From Pseudomonadota bacterium (GTDB lineage: Bacteria > Pseudomonadota > Gammaproteobacteria > Steroidobacterales > Steroidobacteraceae): DNA of 60,579 bases. The number at the start of each line of letters is the position of its first letter. The first letter of the stretch is position 1. Below are positions 26,210-34,952 of the stretch, piece by piece. The stretch lies in contig JAEZCN010000077.1 in the NCBI GenBank assembly GCA_023433515.1, forward strand, positions 1-60,579. The letters are read 5' to 3'. The notes below the pieces were generated by a model that saw nothing but the letters and a program-made list of their open reading frames with translations, was not told where the DNA came from and made no database searches. The position numbers and the translations under genes were made by a program.

Positions 26210-27121
26210 GTGATTTCGCTCGCGACCCGCGCGCCCTTTCACCTCGAGGCGACGGTGCGCGTATTGCAGCGTCGGCCTGCGAATGGGGTGGACCGTTGGG
26301 AAGTCGGCCGGTACCTGCGCCTGTTCGACCTGTCCGGAGGCCTGTCACTCGTCGAAGTGCGCGATCTCGGGACCATTGCAAAACCTCTTGTTCGACTTCG
26401 CATCGTGGCGGGCTCCGATTCCGCGGCTGCGTATGCCGAATCGCGCGCGTTCGTGCGCAGGATGCTGGGCCTCGATGTCGATCCGGCGCCGCTGCGTCGC
26501 TGCGCGGAATCCGCCGCGGCGAGCCGCGCAACCTGTCGTGTATTGCGCGGCATGCGTCCCCCACGGTTCGCCACTCTGTTCGAAGCGTTCGCGAGTGTCA
26601 TACCGTTCCAGCAATTGAGCCTCGATGCCGGCACCGCGATCGTGGCGCGGCTCGTCACGCGTTTCGGACAGAGGCTCGCGCACGATGGGCGCCGATTCCA
26701 CGCGTTTCCGACGGCACGGCGGATCGCGCGCGCGCGACTCGATTCGCTGCGCGCCTGTGGACTCAGCCGGCCGAAGGCGCAGACGCTGCGCGGCGTGGCG
26801 CGCGCGATCGATGCCGGCGAACTTCGCGAAGCCGAGCTCGCGCGGCTGGGCACGGATGAGGCCATGGCGAGACTCGTGGAGCTGCCGGGAATCGGGCCCT
26901 GGAGCGCGGGCCTCGTCCTGCTGCGCGGCCTCGGCCGGCTCGATGTATTTCCGCCCGGCGACGTCGGCGCGGCGCGCAACCTGCGCAATCTCATGCAACT
27001 CGATCCACGCGCGCCGCTCGCGCCCAGCATCGAGCGTTTCGGGAATTTCCGGGGCTACCTGTATTTCTGCGCGCTCGGCGGCGCGCTGCTGCGAAGCGGC
27101 CTGATCCAACCGGCGCCCTGA
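26210..27121 (+). CDS. AlkA-like DNA-3-methyladenine glycosylase II
   Basis: 303 residues with a GTG start at 26210, 9 bp after the Rieske gene. The C-terminal half is a HhH-GPD glycosylase: IPFQQLSLDAGTAI, the helix-hairpin-helix LVELPGIGPWSAG (222-234), and FPPGDVG with catalytic Asp251. The N-terminal half (residues 1-100) fits the AlkA N-terminal beta domain. It removes alkylated bases from DNA. Coupling with a reductase is unusual, but both could be stress genes. Confidence 0.88.
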   Translation: MISLATRAPFHLEATVRVLQRRPANGVDRWEVGRYLRLFDLSGGLSLVEVRDLGTIAKPLVRLRIVAGSDSAAAYAESRAFVRRMLGLDVDPAPLRRCAESAAASRATCRVLRGMRPPRFATLFEAFASVIPFQQLSLDAGTAIVARLVTRFGQRLAHDGRRFHAFPTARRIARARLDSLRACGLSRPKAQTLRGVARAIDAGELREAELARLGTDEAMARLVELPGIGPWSAGLVLLRGLGRLDVFPPGDVGAARNLRNLMQLDPRAPLAPSIERFGNFRGYLYFCALGGALLRSGLIQPAP

Positions 27122-27136
27122 GGGCCGCCGCGCTCG

Positions 27137-27778
27137 TCAGTCGGCCCGGGTCGACGCCATCTCGCGCAGGTAACCCACGCACAGCGCGGTCAGGTGTCGC
27201 TTCAGCCTTTCGAAGGACTCGCGGTTGCCGCCGGCCTCGATGGCCATGCGCGTCGGCCCCACGATGGATGTGACGAGCATCGCGCTCACTTCGCGTGGCT
27301 GCGTGAATTTCGCGTCGCTGGCCGTCACGAGCATGTCGTGCACGGCGCAGGCGCAACGCGTCGCCTCCTCCTTGACGATGGCGTCGGCGTTGACCGCCGC
27401 CGAGGGTAGATAGAGCGCGCGCGAGACGTCGGGCCTGCGCGTCTTGGCGTCCACGAACGCGGACATCATCGCCGCGCACATCTCCCCGATCGTCCTGCCG
27501 TGCGCGCGTTCACAGGCCGCGATCGTGGCGTCGACGACCTGGCTCACGTGTCGCCGGACGACCGCCGCCATCAGCGCACGTTTGTTCGGAAAGTACTGGT
27601 ACAGCGAACCGATCGAGACGCCCGCCCGTTCGGCGATCTGGATCGTCGTCACCTTCTCGACGCCGCTGGCGAGCAAAACCTGAATGGTTGCCTCGAAAAT
27701 CGAGTCGATCGTCACGCGCGAACGACGCTGACGCGGGTTTTTCCTGGGGTTCAGCGATTCGGCCCGAGTCAATTTCAT
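27137..27778 (-). CDS. TetR family regulator
   Basis: 213 residues from the ATG at 27778; upstream in-frame codons are not homologous. The DNA-binding domain is TIDSIFEATIQVLLASG, then VTTIQIAERAGVSIGSLYQYFPNKRAL, the canonical TetR helix-turn-helix. The C-terminal ligand domain (about 75-213) has two adjacent Cys residues (CAC) and a DNA-independent helical pattern. It is divergent from the gene at 27822 across only 43 bp, so its operator probably covers both promoters. The effector is unknown. Confidence 0.92.
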   Translation of the reverse strand: MKLTRAESLNPRKNPRQRRSRVTIDSIFEATIQVLLASGVEKVTTIQIAERAGVSIGSLYQYFPNKRALMAAVVRRHVSQVVDATIAACERAHGRTIGEMCAAMMSAFVDAKTRRPDVSRALYLPSAAVNADAIVKEEATRCACAVHDMLVTASDAKFTQPREVSAMLVTSIVGPTRMAIEAGGNRESFERLKRHLTALCVGYLREMASTRAD

Positions 27779-27821
27779 ATGCGAATAGTGCCACCGTGCC
27801 GGCTTGCGCAAGATACGTCGC

Positions 27822-28445
27822 ATGAAACCCGCAAATCGAAACCCTGTCACGCTGACGGTCGCGATACTGCTGGCCGGCCCATCCTGGGGGGCCTGCGAGC
27901 CGCCGGCCGGCTTCGTCACTCCGGCGCGTCCCGATATCGCGCCGCTGGAACAGATGCTGAGCCACACGGAGGAAAACGTGATCGCCCGCCCGCTCGGGGC
28001 CGCGTCGCAGTCGGCGGCGCGTCCACTCGAAGAAGCCATCCAGCCGACGCGGGATCTGCCTGGGGTCAGCGGCACGTTTCGCTTGTCGAACGGACCCTAC
28101 GGCACGCCGGGCGCGCGCAGGCTCGTGTGCCTCACCGATGGAGGCATCGTCGTCGAGGAAGTGCTGCTCAGCGATTCTGAGGGCGGCGTCAACCGTTTCA
28201 GGTATCTTGTCTGGAATTACACCAGCCCGAAGTTTCGCGACGTGAAATATGCCGTCGGCGAATTCATCCGGACGGCGCCCGCGCCCGACAAGACACACGT
28301 TCGCTGGACGTATCGCTTCACGCTCGAGGATGACGTCGGCCCGGAGGCGCAGGAGCGGTTCCGGAAGGACTTTCTCGACGGCATATTCGCCGAGTGGATG
28401 CGCAGTCAGATGGAACGCGGTAAAGCGCACGCCGAGGCGGGCTGA
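27822..28445 (+). CDS. exported SRPBCC-like protein
   Basis: 207 residues from the ATG at 27822 (an in-frame TTG at 27804 is possible). A short N-terminal hydrophobic segment (VTLTVAILLAGPSWGAC) resembles a signal peptide. The central part has strands LVCLTDGGIVVEEVLL and VWNYTSPKFRDVKYAVGEF, then VRWTYRFTLEDD and a C-terminal amphipathic helix, which is compatible with an SRPBCC/START-like ligand-binding fold. The assignment is tentative. It lies next to the TetR gene and is probably its target. Confidence 0.6.
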   Translation: MKPANRNPVTLTVAILLAGPSWGACEPPAGFVTPARPDIAPLEQMLSHTEENVIARPLGAASQSAARPLEEAIQPTRDLPGVSGTFRLSNGPYGTPGARRLVCLTDGGIVVEEVLLSDSEGGVNRFRYLVWNYTSPKFRDVKYAVGEFIRTAPAPDKTHVRWTYRFTLEDDVGPEAQERFRKDFLDGIFAEWMRSQMERGKAHAEAG

Positions 28446-28463
28446 GTCTCCCGGCGCGGGGGC

Positions 28464-29192
28464 TCACTCGCGCGCAGGCTGAGCGATCGAACGCTCCTGG
28501 CGATACACGCGGATCGCGCCGACGGCGAGCAGCCCGGCGAGCGCGAACCAGGTCAGCGCGTATTGCAGGTGATTGTCGCGGAACCTGACTACCGTCAGCC
28601 CGCCTGTTGGCGCGCCGGGATCGGCCGGCCCGAGAGCGTCGGCATCGACGAAATACGGTGCGATGTTGCCGAGGCCCCGCGCACGCGCGATCGCCGCGAC
28701 GTCGCGCGAGTACCAGCGATCGTCGCCGGGCTGGTTGTCGCGCAGGAATCCCCCGCCCGGCTCACTTGCGCGCAGGAGACCGCTCACCGACGCCGGTCCG
28801 TCGACGCGCGTCCAGTCGCGTGCCTCGCGCCGCGAAGTGTCCACGAATCCGCGATTCACGAGCACCGTCAAGCCGTCGTCGACGACGAATGGCGTGAGCA
28901 CCCAGTAGCCACCGCCGAGCCGCGTATTGGCCTGCACCAGTGTTTCGCGGTCGTTGAGGAATCGGCCTTGCAGCCTCGCACGGCGATACTCGTGCTCGGC
29001 GGGATCGAACCGCTCGGCGCGGGGCGCGTCCATCGGTGGCGCCTGCACACGTGCGTCGACGCGCGCGATGAGATCGCGTTTCCATCCGAGTCGCTCCACC
29101 TGCCACACCCCGAGCGCCACGAAAACCAGGCATCCGGCGAGCGCGGCACAGGCGAACAGCAACCGCCTGCCTCGCGTGCGCGGCGGATTCAT
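28464..29192 (-). CDS. SURF1 family protein
   Basis: 242 residues with a transmembrane segment near each end (about 11-28 and 214-231), the SURF1 topology with a periplasmic middle. Key blocks are FVALGVWQVERLGWKRDLI, GGYWVLTPFVV, VLVNRGFV and the C-terminal NHLQYALTWFALA. SURF1 helps insert haem a or haem o into haem-copper oxidases. It starts 7 bp after cyoD on the same strand, so it is the last gene of the oxidase operon. No cyoE (haem o synthase) is present beside it. Confidence 0.92.
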   Translation of the reverse strand: MNPPRTRGRRLLFACAALAGCLVFVALGVWQVERLGWKRDLIARVDARVQAPPMDAPRAERFDPAEHEYRRARLQGRFLNDRETLVQANTRLGGGYWVLTPFVVDDGLTVLVNRGFVDTSRREARDWTRVDGPASVSGLLRASEPGGGFLRDNQPGDDRWYSRDVAAIARARGLGNIAPYFVDADALGPADPGAPTGGLTVVRFRDNHLQYALTWFALAGLLAVGAIRVYRQERSIAQPARE

Positions 29193-29199
29193 GGGGACA

Positions 29200-29589
29200 C
29201 TAGATAGGCGCCCCGACGGCCTCGTGGGCCGGCGTCATGTTCCGGTCGAGGTGGTACATGACCCAGACGGACCCGGCGACGGTGATGCCGACGAGGATCA
29301 GCGTGAACACGATCGAGGTCAGCGACCAGCCATCCTCGGTGCCGGCCTTCATGTGCAGGAAGTACACGACGTGTACGACCATCTGCACCACGGCCAGGGT
29401 GACGATGATCGCGGCGATCGTGCCGCGGCTCAGGGGCGCATCGCCCATGACCAGCCAGAACGGGATCACCGTCAGGACCGCCGCCAGCGCGAAGCCGATC
29501 AGGTAGTCGCGCAGCGTGCCATGCGGCTCGGGCACGTGTGCGTACGGGTGGGGATTCGCGCGCCCGGCGGCCTGTTCCTCGGTGCTCAT
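29200..29589 (-). CDS. cyoD: cytochrome bo3 quinol oxidase subunit IV
   Basis: 129 residues with three hydrophobic segments (about 28-50, 58-78 and 88-108) after a polar N-terminus. YLIGFALAAVLTVIPFWLV, FLHMKAG and the C-terminal VMYHLD follow CyoD. It assists assembly of the oxidase core. Its start overlaps the cyoC stop (ATGA). It ends in TAG within CTATCTAG. Confidence 0.93.
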   Translation of the reverse strand: MSTEEQAAGRANPHPYAHVPEPHGTLRDYLIGFALAAVLTVIPFWLVMGDAPLSRGTIAAIIVTLAVVQMVVHVVYFLHMKAGTEDGWSLTSIVFTLILVGITVAGSVWVMYHLDRNMTPAHEAVGAPI

Positions 29590-30218
29590 CGCATCACTCC
29601 GAGCAGATAGACGAACGTGAACACCCCGATCCAGATCAGGTCGAGGAAGTGCCAGAACAGGCTCAGGCAGGCGAGCCGCCGGCCGTTCGGCCTGGTCAGG
29701 CCGTGTTTGCGGATCTGCACCATCAATGTGACCAGCCAGACTATTCCGAACGTGACGTGCAGGCCGTGCGTGCTCACCAGCGTGAAGAAGGCCGACAGGA
29801 ACGCGCTGCGCTGCGGGCCGGCGCCCTGGTGAATCAGGTGCGCGAACTCGTACACCTCGATGCTGACGAAGCCGAGCCCCAGCAATCCCGTGATCGCGAG
29901 CCAGCCCAGCGTTCCCGCCACATGTTTGCGATAGGCGCTCAGCATCGCGAAGCCGTACGTGATCGAAGAGAACAGCAGCAGGCCGGTATTCACCGCGACC
30001 AGCGACAGGTCGAACAGGTCGGCGGCCGACGGCCCCGCGGCATAGTTGCCGCCGAGCACGGCGAAGGTCGCGAACAGCACCGCGAAGATGAGACAGTCGC
30101 TCATCAGGTAGATCCAGAAGCCCAGCATCGTGCTGCTGCCGGCCTCGTGATCGTGCTCATCGAGCTGCAGGAAGACGTCGCGCGCCGCGGCCTGTTCGGG
30201 TGTGAGTGCGTGTCCCAT
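29586..30218 (-). CDS. cyoC: cytochrome bo3 quinol oxidase subunit III
   Basis: 210 residues with five hydrophobic segments. Recognisable blocks: MLGFWIYLMSDCLIFAVLFATF, NTGLLLFSSITYGFAM, EFAHLIHQGAGP with the conserved Glu, FFTLVSTHGLHVTFGIVWL and FWHFLDLIWIGVFTFVYLLG. It belongs to the inner-membrane haem-copper oxidase core. It lies 3 bp after cyoB and overlaps cyoD by 4 bp. Confidence 0.95.
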   Translation of the reverse strand: MGHALTPEQAAARDVFLQLDEHDHEAGSSTMLGFWIYLMSDCLIFAVLFATFAVLGGNYAAGPSAADLFDLSLVAVNTGLLLFSSITYGFAMLSAYRKHVAGTLGWLAITGLLGLGFVSIEVYEFAHLIHQGAGPQRSAFLSAFFTLVSTHGLHVTFGIVWLVTLMVQIRKHGLTRPNGRRLACLSLFWHFLDLIWIGVFTFVYLLGVMR

Positions 30219-30221
30219 GCG

Positions 30222-32243
30222 TCAGGCCTGGCCGGCGAGGAGTCGCGCGCGATCCTCCTCCGTCCGCTTCACTTCATCGGCGGGCAGATGGAACTCGCGC
30301 TGGTAATCGAACGTGTGCCAGATCGCGTAGCCGACGATGGCGACGAAGCTCGCGATGGCGAGCCACCACATGTACCAGACCATCGCGAAGCCGAAGACGG
30401 CGCTGAATCCTGCGAGGACGATTCCGGAGCCGGTGTTCTTCGGCATCAGGATCGCCCGGTAGTTTGCCGCGGGACGCTGGAAGCCGCGCTGCTTCATGTC
30501 CCACCAGGCGTCGCTGTCGTGGACGATCGGCGTGAACGCGAAGTTGTAGGCTGGTGGCGGCGACGACGTCGACCACTCGAGCGTGCGGCCATTCCACGGA
30601 TCCCCGGTGGTGTCGCGCAATTTCGCGCGATCGCGATACGTGACGTAGAACTGCATGAGCAGTGCGCCGATTCCGGCCGCGATCAGCACGGCGCCCACCG
30701 ATGCGATCTGGAACCAGATCTGCAGCGACGGATCGTCGAAGAAACGCAGGCGCCGCGTCACGCCCATGAGGCCCAGGATGTAAACCGGGGCGAACGCGAC
30801 CCAGAATCCGATCACCCAGCACCAGAAGGACACCTTGCCCCAGAAGGGATCGAGCCGGTAGCCGGTGGCCTTGGGGAACCAGTGGTAGATCGCCGCGAAC
30901 AGGCCGAACACCACGCCGCCGATGATCACGTTGTGGAAGTGCGCGACCAGGAACAGGCTGTTGTGCAGCACGAAGTCCGCGGGCGGCACCGCGAGCAGCA
31001 CGCCCGTCATGCCGCCGATCACGAACGTGAGCATGAACGCGATGGTCCACATCATCGGCAGTTCGAAGCGGATGCGGCCGCGGTACATCGTGAACAGCCA
31101 GTTGAAGATCTTCGCGCCCGTCGGGATCGAGATGATCATCGTCGTGATGCCGAAGAACGAGTTGACGCTCGCGCCCGAGCCCATCGTGAAGAAGTGGTGC
31201 AGCCAGACGATGTACGAGAGCACCGTGATGACCACCGTCGCGTACACCATCGAGCTGTAGCCGAACAGCTTCTTGCCCGTGAACGTCGCCGTGACCTCGG
31301 AGAACACGCCGAACAGCGGCAGGATCAGGATGTACACCTCTGGATGACCCCAGATCCAGATGAGGTTCACGTACATCATCGGGTTGCCGCCGAAGTCGGC
31401 CGTGAAGAAGTGTGTGCCGAGATAACGGTCGAGCGTCAGCAGTCCGAGCGCCGCGGTCAGCACCGGAAAGGCCGCGACGATCAGCACGTTGGTGCACAAC
31501 GCGGTCCAGCAGAAGATCGGCATCTTCATGAGCGTCATGCCCGGCGCGCGCATCTTGATGATGGTCACGAGCAGGTTTATTCCGGACAAGACTGTCCCTA
31601 CCCCCGCTATCTGCAGTGCCCAGATGTAGTAGTCCACGCCGACGTCCGGACTGAACTCGATGCCCGAGAGGGGTGGATAGGCGAGCCAGCCGGTCTTCGC
31701 GAATTCGCCGACGAACAGCGAGATCATGACGAGCACCGCGCCGGAGGCGGTCATCCAGAAGCTGAAGTTGTTGAGGAACGGGAACGCGACGTCACGCGCG
31801 CCGATCTGCAGCGGCATGATGTAGTTCATGATGCCGGTGACCAGTGGCATGGCCACGAAGAAGATCATGATCACGCCGTGCGCGGTGAAGATCTGGTCGT
31901 AGTGCTGGGCGTTGAGGTAACCCTCCGAGCCACCGAACGCCATCGCCTGTTGCGCGCGCATCATCAATGCGTCCGCGAAGCCGCGCAGCAGCATCACGAG
32001 ACCCAGGATCATGTACATGATGCCGATGCGCTTGTGGTCGATGGTCGTGAACCATTCGCGCCACAGGTATCCCCAGAGCTTGTACTTCGTGATCGCCGCG
32101 AGCAGCGCCGCGCCCAGCAACGCGGTGCCGATGAACGAGATGACCACGAGCGGCTCGTGGACCGGGAAGGAATCCCAGCTCAGGCGCCCGAAGATCGGGT
32201 GGACGTTTCCGACGGCTCCCTGAGTAATGGACGAATCGGTCAT
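30222..32243 (-). CDS. cyoB: cytochrome bo3 quinol oxidase subunit I
   Basis: 673 residues with about 15 hydrophobic segments, the normal CyoB length. Haem and copper ligands are visible: FTAHGVIMIFF (low-spin haem His), WGHPEVYILILPLFG (Cu-B His and cross-linked Tyr), WLHHFFTMG (two Cu-B His) and VAHFHNVIIGG (haem ligands). It reduces O2 to water with electrons from ubiquinol while pumping protons. It overlaps cyoA by 4 bp. Confidence 0.97.
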   Translation of the reverse strand: MTDSSITQGAVGNVHPIFGRLSWDSFPVHEPLVVISFIGTALLGAALLAAITKYKLWGYLWREWFTTIDHKRIGIMYMILGLVMLLRGFADALMMRAQQAMAFGGSEGYLNAQHYDQIFTAHGVIMIFFVAMPLVTGIMNYIMPLQIGARDVAFPFLNNFSFWMTASGAVLVMISLFVGEFAKTGWLAYPPLSGIEFSPDVGVDYYIWALQIAGVGTVLSGINLLVTIIKMRAPGMTLMKMPIFCWTALCTNVLIVAAFPVLTAALGLLTLDRYLGTHFFTADFGGNPMMYVNLIWIWGHPEVYILILPLFGVFSEVTATFTGKKLFGYSSMVYATVVITVLSYIVWLHHFFTMGSGASVNSFFGITTMIISIPTGAKIFNWLFTMYRGRIRFELPMMWTIAFMLTFVIGGMTGVLLAVPPADFVLHNSLFLVAHFHNVIIGGVVFGLFAAIYHWFPKATGYRLDPFWGKVSFWCWVIGFWVAFAPVYILGLMGVTRRLRFFDDPSLQIWFQIASVGAVLIAAGIGALLMQFYVTYRDRAKLRDTTGDPWNGRTLEWSTSSPPPAYNFAFTPIVHDSDAWWDMKQRGFQRPAANYRAILMPKNTGSGIVLAGFSAVFGFAMVWYMWWLAIASFVAIVGYAIWHTFDYQREFHLPADEVKRTEEDRARLLAGQA

Positions 32244-33391
32244 GGACGAGTCGCTGTTTCGTTATCGAGACCTGGACCGGCGAGTAATGGGCCGTCGACC
32301 TGCGTGCCCGGCAGCGCCAGACCCGCGCCGAGCAGCGGTGTGCGATCGATCGGCATATAGAGATCCTCGAGCGGATCGGCCGGCGGCAACTTGCACTGCC
32401 CGACGATATGCGAGTAGTCGGCGCCGAACACCGCGCGCCGCGCCCCGGGCGAGCGCGCCACGTTGCTGGCGCTCGCGAGGCCGAGACCGCCGCGTCGATC
32501 GATCGCCATCATGTCGTGGGCACACATGCGTCCCGGCTCGACGCACCCGCCCAGGATGTAATCGAACAACCGTTCGTGCACGGCGGAGAACCGCTGCGGC
32601 GGTTCGTTTTCCGACGGCTTCGCGAGCGCGAGATAACGATCGCGCGTCAGCGGCTCGTCACCCGCGCGCACGTCCTCTATCCACTGGTCGAAGTCCGCCT
32701 GTTCGACGCTGCGCGCGACGAAGCGCATGCCGGAGAAACCCGCGCCGCTGTAGTTGGTCGAGAAGCCGCGCGACTCGCCCGTTTCGTTCATGACGCCGTG
32801 CAGGCGCGTCTGCATGCGCGGCATCGCATAGACCATGCCGGCGAGCTCCGGAATGTAGAGCGAGTTCATGACGGAGGTCGACGTGATGTTCATCATCACG
32901 GGTTGATCCACCGGCACCACGAACTCGTTCACCGTCGCGATGTCGTGCTGCGGATAGATGAACAGCCATTTCCAGTCGAGCGCGACCACGTTGATCACGA
33001 GCTCGCGGGTCTCGCCCGTCAGCATCCTCTTCTCGTCTATGCGATCGAGCTTGCGGAACGGATCGAGCAGATGCGTGCCGAGCCACGTCAGCGTGCCGAG
33101 GCAGATGATGATGAGCAGCGGCGCGGACCAGATCACGAGCTCGAGCCGCATGGAGTGATGCCAGTCGGGCTCGTACGGCGCCTTTTCGTTGTTGTGCCGG
33201 TAGTACCACGCGAACCAGACCGTCAGCGCCATGACCGGCACGATGATGAGCAGCATGAGCCAGGTCGAGGTGACCAGCAGGTCGCGCTCACGCTCGGCTA
33301 TGTCCCCGCCGGGATTCAGCACCACCATGTCGCAGCCGGCCAGCGCCAGGCACGCGATCAGGAATGGAGCCGCTCGCAGGAAACCCTTCAT
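32240..33391 (-). CDS. cyoA: cytochrome bo3 quinol oxidase subunit II
   Basis: 383 residues from the ATG at 33391. A signal peptide ends in the lipobox LAGC (near residue 19), as in CyoA. Two transmembrane helices (about 41-65 and 85-105) precede a cupredoxin domain with WKWLFIYPQHDIATVNEFVVP, MNSLYIPELAGMVYAM and GFSGMRF. No Cu-A Cys motif is present, which confirms a quinol rather than cytochrome c oxidase. The C-terminal 100 residues extend beyond the domain and contain CVEPGRMCAHDMMAID. The gene is divergent from the MFS gene across 89 bp. Confidence 0.96.
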   Translation of the reverse strand: MKGFLRAAPFLIACLALAGCDMVVLNPGGDIAERERDLLVTSTWLMLLIIVPVMALTVWFAWYYRHNNEKAPYEPDWHHSMRLELVIWSAPLLIIICLGTLTWLGTHLLDPFRKLDRIDEKRMLTGETRELVINVVALDWKWLFIYPQHDIATVNEFVVPVDQPVMMNITSTSVMNSLYIPELAGMVYAMPRMQTRLHGVMNETGESRGFSTNYSGAGFSGMRFVARSVEQADFDQWIEDVRAGDEPLTRDRYLALAKPSENEPPQRFSAVHERLFDYILGGCVEPGRMCAHDMMAIDRRGGLGLASASNVARSPGARRAVFGADYSHIVGQCKLPPADPLEDLYMPIDRTPLLGAGLALPGTQVDGPLLAGPGLDNETATRP

Positions 33392-33425
33392 GTGCGCAAA
33401 ATACTGGATAGACGCGCCGGGCGAC

Positions 33426-33444
33426 ATGGGGCAAATTGTCCCAT
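33426..33444. promoter_or_regulatory. 19-bp palindrome between cyoA and MFS gene
   Basis: ATGGGGCAAATTGTCCCAT has 9-bp arms with a single mismatch around a central A. It lies midway in the 89-bp divergent region (35 bp before cyoA, 36 bp before the MFS start), an ideal position for a regulator that controls both. I do not know the protein. Confidence 0.5.
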
Positions 33445-33480
33445 ACCCCGCGACCCTCTTCGGCGCTAAAAGGGGGCACG

Positions 33481-34812
33481 ATGGCCAACCCAAGATCCGG
33501 TACCCCAACCACCTCGCTGGAGCGCGATGCGCGGCGCATCAATGAGGCGCATACAGCCGAGGTCCGCCCCGGGGACATCGCCATTGGCGTCATCATCGGC
33601 CGTACTTCCGAATTCTTCGATTTCTTCGTCTATGCCATCGCGTCCGTGGTCGTTTTCCCACAGCGTGTATTTCCGTTCGTCGACGAGCTGACCGGGACGC
33701 TGTATTCGTTCGCGGTCTTCGCGGTGGCGTTCCTCGCGCGCCCGTTCGGAACGGTCATGTTCACCGCCATCGACCGCACTTTCGGGCGCGGCATGAAACT
33801 CCTGGTCGCGCTGTTCCTGCTGGGCACGTCGACCGTCGCGCTGGCCTTCCTGCCCGGATACGACCAGATAGGCCTCTGGTCGGTCTGGATACTCATAATG
33901 ATGCGCTGCGGCCAGGGTCTCGCGATGGGTGGTTCCTGGGACGGGCTGCCGGCGCTGCTGGCGTTGAATGCCCCGCAGAACCGCCGCGGTTACTACGCGA
34001 TGATCCCGCAGCTCGGCGCGTTGATAGGCCTCGCGATCGCGAGCGCGCTGTTCGCATTCATCATCAGTGAGCTGTCCGCCACCGACTTCCTCGACTGGGG
34101 CTGGCGCTTCCCGTTCTTCGTCGCCTTCGCGATCAACGTCGTCGCATTGTTCGCGCGCCTGCGCATCGTGGTGACCCCCGAATACACGCAGGCCTTCGAG
34201 TCGCGCGAACTGCAACCCTCGAGCATCGCCGAGACGATCCGGCACGGCGGTGGCATCATCGTGATCGGCGCGTTCGCGCCGCTCGCGAGCTTCGCGCTGT
34301 TCCACATGGTGACGGTGTTCCCGCTGTCGTGGGTTTTCCTGTACACACAGGACAACCCGGCGCGCTTCCTCGTCATGCAGGCGATCGGCGCCGCGCTCGG
34401 TGTGTGTTCCATCTATGCCTCGGGGTTCCTGGCCGATCGTGTCGGCCGCAGAACCTTGCTGGGAGCGACCGCCGCCGCGATCGCGGCATTCAGCGGCTTC
34501 GCGCCGCAATTGCTCGGCGGCGGTGAAGTCGGCGAGGCAGTCTTCATGGCCTCGGGTTACGTACTGCTGGGGCTGTCGTTCGGCCAGGCATCCGGCGCCG
34601 TGGCCGCGAGCTTTCCGATGCAGTATCGGTACACCGGCTCGGCGATGACGTCCGACCTCGCATGGTTGTTCGGCGCCGGTTTCGCGCCCTGGGTCGCCCT
34701 CATGTTCTCCAGCCGGTTCGGCCTCGCGTTCGCGGGTGTCTATCTACTGTCCGGCGCGCTCGCCACGCTGATCGCGTTGTACCTCAACCGCAAGACGATG
34801 CGGGATCGCTGA
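33481..34812 (+). CDS. MFS transporter (metabolite:H+ symporter-like)
   Basis: 443 residues from the ATG at 33481, preceded by AAAAGGGGG. Twelve hydrophobic segments are seen. The first helix contains FFDFFVYAIASVVVFP, like the MHS (proline/betaine, alpha-ketoglutarate) subfamily, followed by FLARPFGTVMFTAIDRTFGRG (loop 2-3 motif) and later FLADRVGRRTLLG. The likely function is proton-coupled uptake of an organic acid or osmolyte in the inner membrane. Substrate is not determined. It is divergent from cyoA. Confidence 0.88.
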   Translation: MANPRSGTPTTSLERDARRINEAHTAEVRPGDIAIGVIIGRTSEFFDFFVYAIASVVVFPQRVFPFVDELTGTLYSFAVFAVAFLARPFGTVMFTAIDRTFGRGMKLLVALFLLGTSTVALAFLPGYDQIGLWSVWILIMMRCGQGLAMGGSWDGLPALLALNAPQNRRGYYAMIPQLGALIGLAIASALFAFIISELSATDFLDWGWRFPFFVAFAINVVALFARLRIVVTPEYTQAFESRELQPSSIAETIRHGGGIIVIGAFAPLASFALFHMVTVFPLSWVFLYTQDNPARFLVMQAIGAALGVCSIYASGFLADRVGRRTLLGATAAAIAAFSGFAPQLLGGGEVGEAVFMASGYVLLGLSFGQASGAVAASFPMQYRYTGSAMTSDLAWLFGAGFAPWVALMFSSRFGLAFAGVYLLSGALATLIALYLNRKTMRDR

Positions 34813-34845
34813 ACGTTCCGGAGGCGCCATCCGGTCGGAACGTTC
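34811..34845. terminator. inverted repeat after the MFS gene
   Basis: GAACGTTCCG (34811-34820) and CGGAACGTTC (34836-34845) form a perfect 10-bp stem with a 15-nt loop, starting inside the MFS stop codon. No T-run follows. It is a terminator candidate, or a pair of GAACGTTC palindromes. Confidence 0.5.
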
Positions 34846-34952
34846 CTACGCGCTCTCCCGCATCGGTGACCTTCCCCTACCTCTTTTGATAGCTCGTTTC
34901 CTCGCCTCCTTCGGCTCGTCGCCGGGGACGCGATTTTCCGAGAATTTCACGC

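Noticed and set aside
25177..26859. 560-codon frame overlapping the Rieske reductase and AlkA genes
   Set aside because: Arg/Gly-rich frame-shifted reading of two well-supported genes.
29538..32360. 940-codon open frame on the plus strand across cyoDCB
   Set aside because: Composed of charged His/Arg/Asp/Glu residues and antisense to unmistakable oxidase subunits.
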